Assembly: GCA_958422185.1 (NCBI GenBank)
Contig: CATZNW010000039.1
Span: 1-6,978, forward strand
Origin: an uncultured Clostridium sp.
GTDB lineage: Bacteria; Bacillota; Clostridia; Oscillospirales; Acutalibacteraceae
Length of the DNA: 6,978 nucleotides
Direction of reading: 5' to 3'
Under the pieces are notes generated by a model. That model was not told where the DNA came from. It searched no databases and worked only from the letters and a program-made list of their open reading frames with translations. Of the stretch, positions 5,677 through 6,978 are shown piece by piece. Every line of letters starts with the position of its first letter. Position 1 is the first letter of the stretch. The position numbers and the translations under genes are program-made.

Positions 5677-6189
5677 ATGGTAAACAGCAATGATTTCAGA
5701 AGATATTCATATGACGGCGACGCCGCGTATGCCCTTGAAGCCTTCAGCAGAACACGTTCCTCCGCAGCGCCCCAGATGCCGCGCCCGGCAAGGAAAAAGC
5801 TTACCTTAAGCCCCAATACGGAACGAAAAAGCCGAAAGCAGCTTATAAGAGAGCAGCGTGCTGCCCGTGCCAGAGCCGCAGAGGTGATCATTGTGGTGTC
5901 GCTTGTACTTGCAATGCTGTTTGGTGTTTTGTTCACTTATGTTCAAAAGAACGAGCTTACTAAAAGTATTGCCGGTATACAGCAGGAGATCTCCGTTGCA
6001 AAAAGTGATAATGTCAGCCTTAATGCGGAACTGGAAGCGCTTGTTTCTGTTTCGCAGATAGACAGTTACGCCCTTGAAAAACTGGGAATGACAAGACTGC
6101 AGTCGAATCAGATCAGATATATCGATACCTCCGAGTATGAAGCGCAGCATGCGCAGCAGAGTGAAACAGAGCAGAACGATGCGGAATAA
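5677..6189 (+). CDS. ftsL: Cell division protein FtsL (FtsL/DivIC-like)
   Basis: This 170-residue bitopic membrane protein has the FtsL layout: a basic cytoplasmic N-terminus (1-68), one transmembrane helix at about 69-89, and an outer coiled coil at about 91-125 with a LEALVSVSQIDSYALEKLGM segment like the DivIC/FtsL 'ALEKLGM' end. Sequence similarity in this family is low, so the call rests on topology and on position between rsmH and a class B PBP gene. FtsL works with DivIC/FtsB and DivIB/FtsQ to activate septal wall synthesis. The ATG at 5677 has AAGGAGG (5663-5669) 7 nt upstream. The cytoplasmic part is long and Arg/Ala-rich compared with many FtsL proteins of about 110-130 residues, and the tail is acidic and Gln-rich. 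Confidence 0.87.
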   Translation: MVNSNDFRRYSYDGDAAYALEAFSRTRSSAAPQMPRPARKKLTLSPNTERKSRKQLIREQRAARARAAEVIIVVSLVLAMLFGVLFTYVQKNELTKSIAGIQQEISVAKSDNVSLNAELEALVSVSQIDSYALEKLGMTRLQSNQIRYIDTSEYEAQHAQQSETEQNDAE

Positions 6190-6213
6190 CTGCGGCATTT
6201 CTGCAGTATTATA

Positions 6214-6241
6214 TTGAGAGCCGTATTTTACCGGCTCTCAA
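6214..6241 (+). terminator. Hairpin between ftsL and the PBP gene (possible weak terminator or attenuator)
   Basis: TTGAGAGCCG (6214-6223) and CGGCTCTCAA (6232-6241) form a perfect 10-bp stem with an 8-nt loop, 24 bp after the ftsL stop. The 3' side is AT-rich (AAATATTATTTTATAT) but lacks an uninterrupted T-run, so termination may be partial. A smaller hairpin (ACTGC 6189-6193 with GCAGT 6203-6207) precedes it. It could tune expression of the PBP gene relative to ftsL, or be an RNA processing site. Confidence 0.6.
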
Positions 6242-6289
6242 AATATTATTTTATATAATATATAACTTATAAGAGAGGGCGGAAAGGAT

Positions 6290-6978
6290 ATGACTTCATT
6301 CAGAAAAGTGTTCAGATCAAGGGCCTTTGCCTTGTTTTTGGTGATCGCGCTTTTGTTTGCAACCGATATCGGCCGCCTTTTTTATATTCAGGTCGTAAAG
6401 GGAGAAGAATATGCCGACAAGGCCCAGAGCCAGCAGCTTTCGGATACGGAGATAGAAGCGAACCGCGGAACGATCTATGACAGTGAGGGCAATATACTTG
6501 CTCAGTCAGCAACGGTCTGGACGGTCTTTCTTGATCCGTCAAATATAACGGACGGCAACCGCCAGACGATCGTTGATTACCTTGCGTCAGCGTTTGAGTA
6601 TGATGATGAGCAAAAACAGGAACTGCTTGAGAAGAGCAAGGCGGACGGTAAATATCAGGTTGTGGAGAAAAATGTGGAAAACAGGGCGAAAGAGGAGATC
6701 GCAGAGTTCGTTTCGGAAAACAAACTTTCGCTTTGCATAGGTTTTGAAGAAGGCACACGCAGGTATTATCCCTACGGAAAACTCGCCTCATCAGTTATCG
6801 GTTTTACAGGCGCTGACAATCAGGGACTCGCCGGCATAGAATCTTACTATAATGATCAGCTGACCGGAACCAACGGCCGCGTCATAACCGCAAAAGACGC
6901 AAAATCAAATTCCATCTCCAATGACTACGAAACTTCATATGACGCGCAGGACGGTTATTCACTGAAGCTTACTATAAA
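6290..6978 (+). CDS. ftsI: Class B penicillin-binding protein (FtsI/PbpB or SpoVD type), N-terminal part
   Basis: The frame is open from ATG 6290 to the window edge (229 codons plus two bases), so the gene is truncated by the window, not broken. It begins with a short basic cytoplasmic stretch and a membrane anchor at about residues 11-34. The PBP dimerisation (pedestal) domain follows, with the hallmark ANRGTIYDSEGNILA (57-71) and the later RYYPYGKLASSVIGFTG (158-174) and GLAGIESYYNDQLTG (179-193). The transpeptidase domain with its SxxK serine lies beyond the window. The protein cross-links septal or spore-cortex peptidoglycan outside the membrane. Position after ftsL supports the FtsI/PbpB role, but Clostridia often place the sporulation paralogue SpoVD here. 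The Shine-Dalgarno is ambiguous: GAGAGGG is at about 10 nt, and AAAGGA is only 1 nt from the ATG. Confidence 0.93.
   Translation, partial: MTSFRKVFRSRAFALFLVIALLFATDIGRLFYIQVVKGEEYADKAQSQQLSDTEIEANRGTIYDSEGNILAQSATVWTVFLDPSNITDGNRQTIVDYLASAFEYDDEQKQELLEKSKADGKYQVVEKNVENRAKEEIAEFVSENKLSLCIGFEEGTRRYYPYGKLASSVIGFTGADNQGLAGIESYYNDQLTGTNGRVITAKDAKSNSISNDYETSYDAQDGYSLKLTI

Noticed and set aside
5806..6198. Minus-strand open frame of 130 codons over ftsL
   Set aside because: ftsL on the other strand has a strong Shine-Dalgarno and the expected topology and context, so this is a shadow.
6231..6259. Possible promoter for the PBP gene (TATAAT at 6254-6259)
   Set aside because: The position 17 bp upstream reads CCGGCT, with no -35 similarity, and there is no extended -10. 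A TATAAT word is expected by chance in such AT-rich DNA.
6312..6791. Minus-strand open frame of 159 codons
   Set aside because: It lies opposite the PBP gene, whose frame shows clear family motifs. The antisense product is Arg/Pro/Cys-rich and has no recognisable domain.
1..6978. CRISPR array, insertion sequence, tRNA, rRNA or riboswitch
   Set aside because: I saw no regularly spaced long repeats, transposase frames, terminal inverted repeats, cloverleaf-like sequences or recognisable aptamer cores on either strand.

Overview
The window looks like a chromosomal segment of a low-to-moderate GC Gram-positive bacterium, most likely a member of the Clostridia. Three things suggest this: Firmicutes-type ribosome binding sites (AAGGAGG) and near-consensus SigA promoters, a coaD gene followed by a Clostridia-typical coiled-coil 'ATPase-like' gene, and the opening of a division and cell wall (dcw) cluster in the order mraZ-rsmH-ftsL-PBP. 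I cannot name the genus from sequence alone.

Region 1 (1-1648, plus strand) is a housekeeping operon that starts upstream of the window. It holds the last codons of a probable rsmD (16S rRNA methyltransferase), coaD (coenzyme A synthesis), a 186-residue coiled-coil protein of unknown function that overlaps coaD by 8 bp, and ogt (O6-alkylguanine DNA repair). It closes with a strong hairpin terminator that also suits the convergent gene beyond it.

Region 2 (1678-4075, minus strand) holds two membrane protein genes: a YczE/YitT-like (DUF6198-like) protein and a GPH-family sugar:cation symporter. Each has its own visible promoter, and each ends in a hairpin terminator, so they look like independent units rather than an operon. 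No glycoside hydrolase or regulator accompanies the symporter, so its substrate cannot be read from context.

Region 3 (4139-6978, plus strand) is the start of the dcw cluster. A perfect SigA promoter (TTGACA, 17 bp, TATAAT) is followed by four tandem 10-bp repeats in the leader, then mraZ (TTG start), rsmH, ftsL and the N-terminal part of a class B penicillin-binding protein that runs off the window. The repeats carry CCCAT/ATGGG cores at 10-bp spacing and are best explained as the autoregulatory operator of MraZ. RsmH methylates 16S rRNA, FtsL is a bitopic divisome protein, and the PBP would be the septal or sporulation transpeptidase that works with FtsL.

I found no mobile element, CRISPR array, tRNA, rRNA or riboswitch. 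No clearly new system is visible. The points most worth a second look are the MraZ operator array, the ten-hendecad coiled-coil protein next to coaD, and the hairpin placed between ftsL and the PBP gene.
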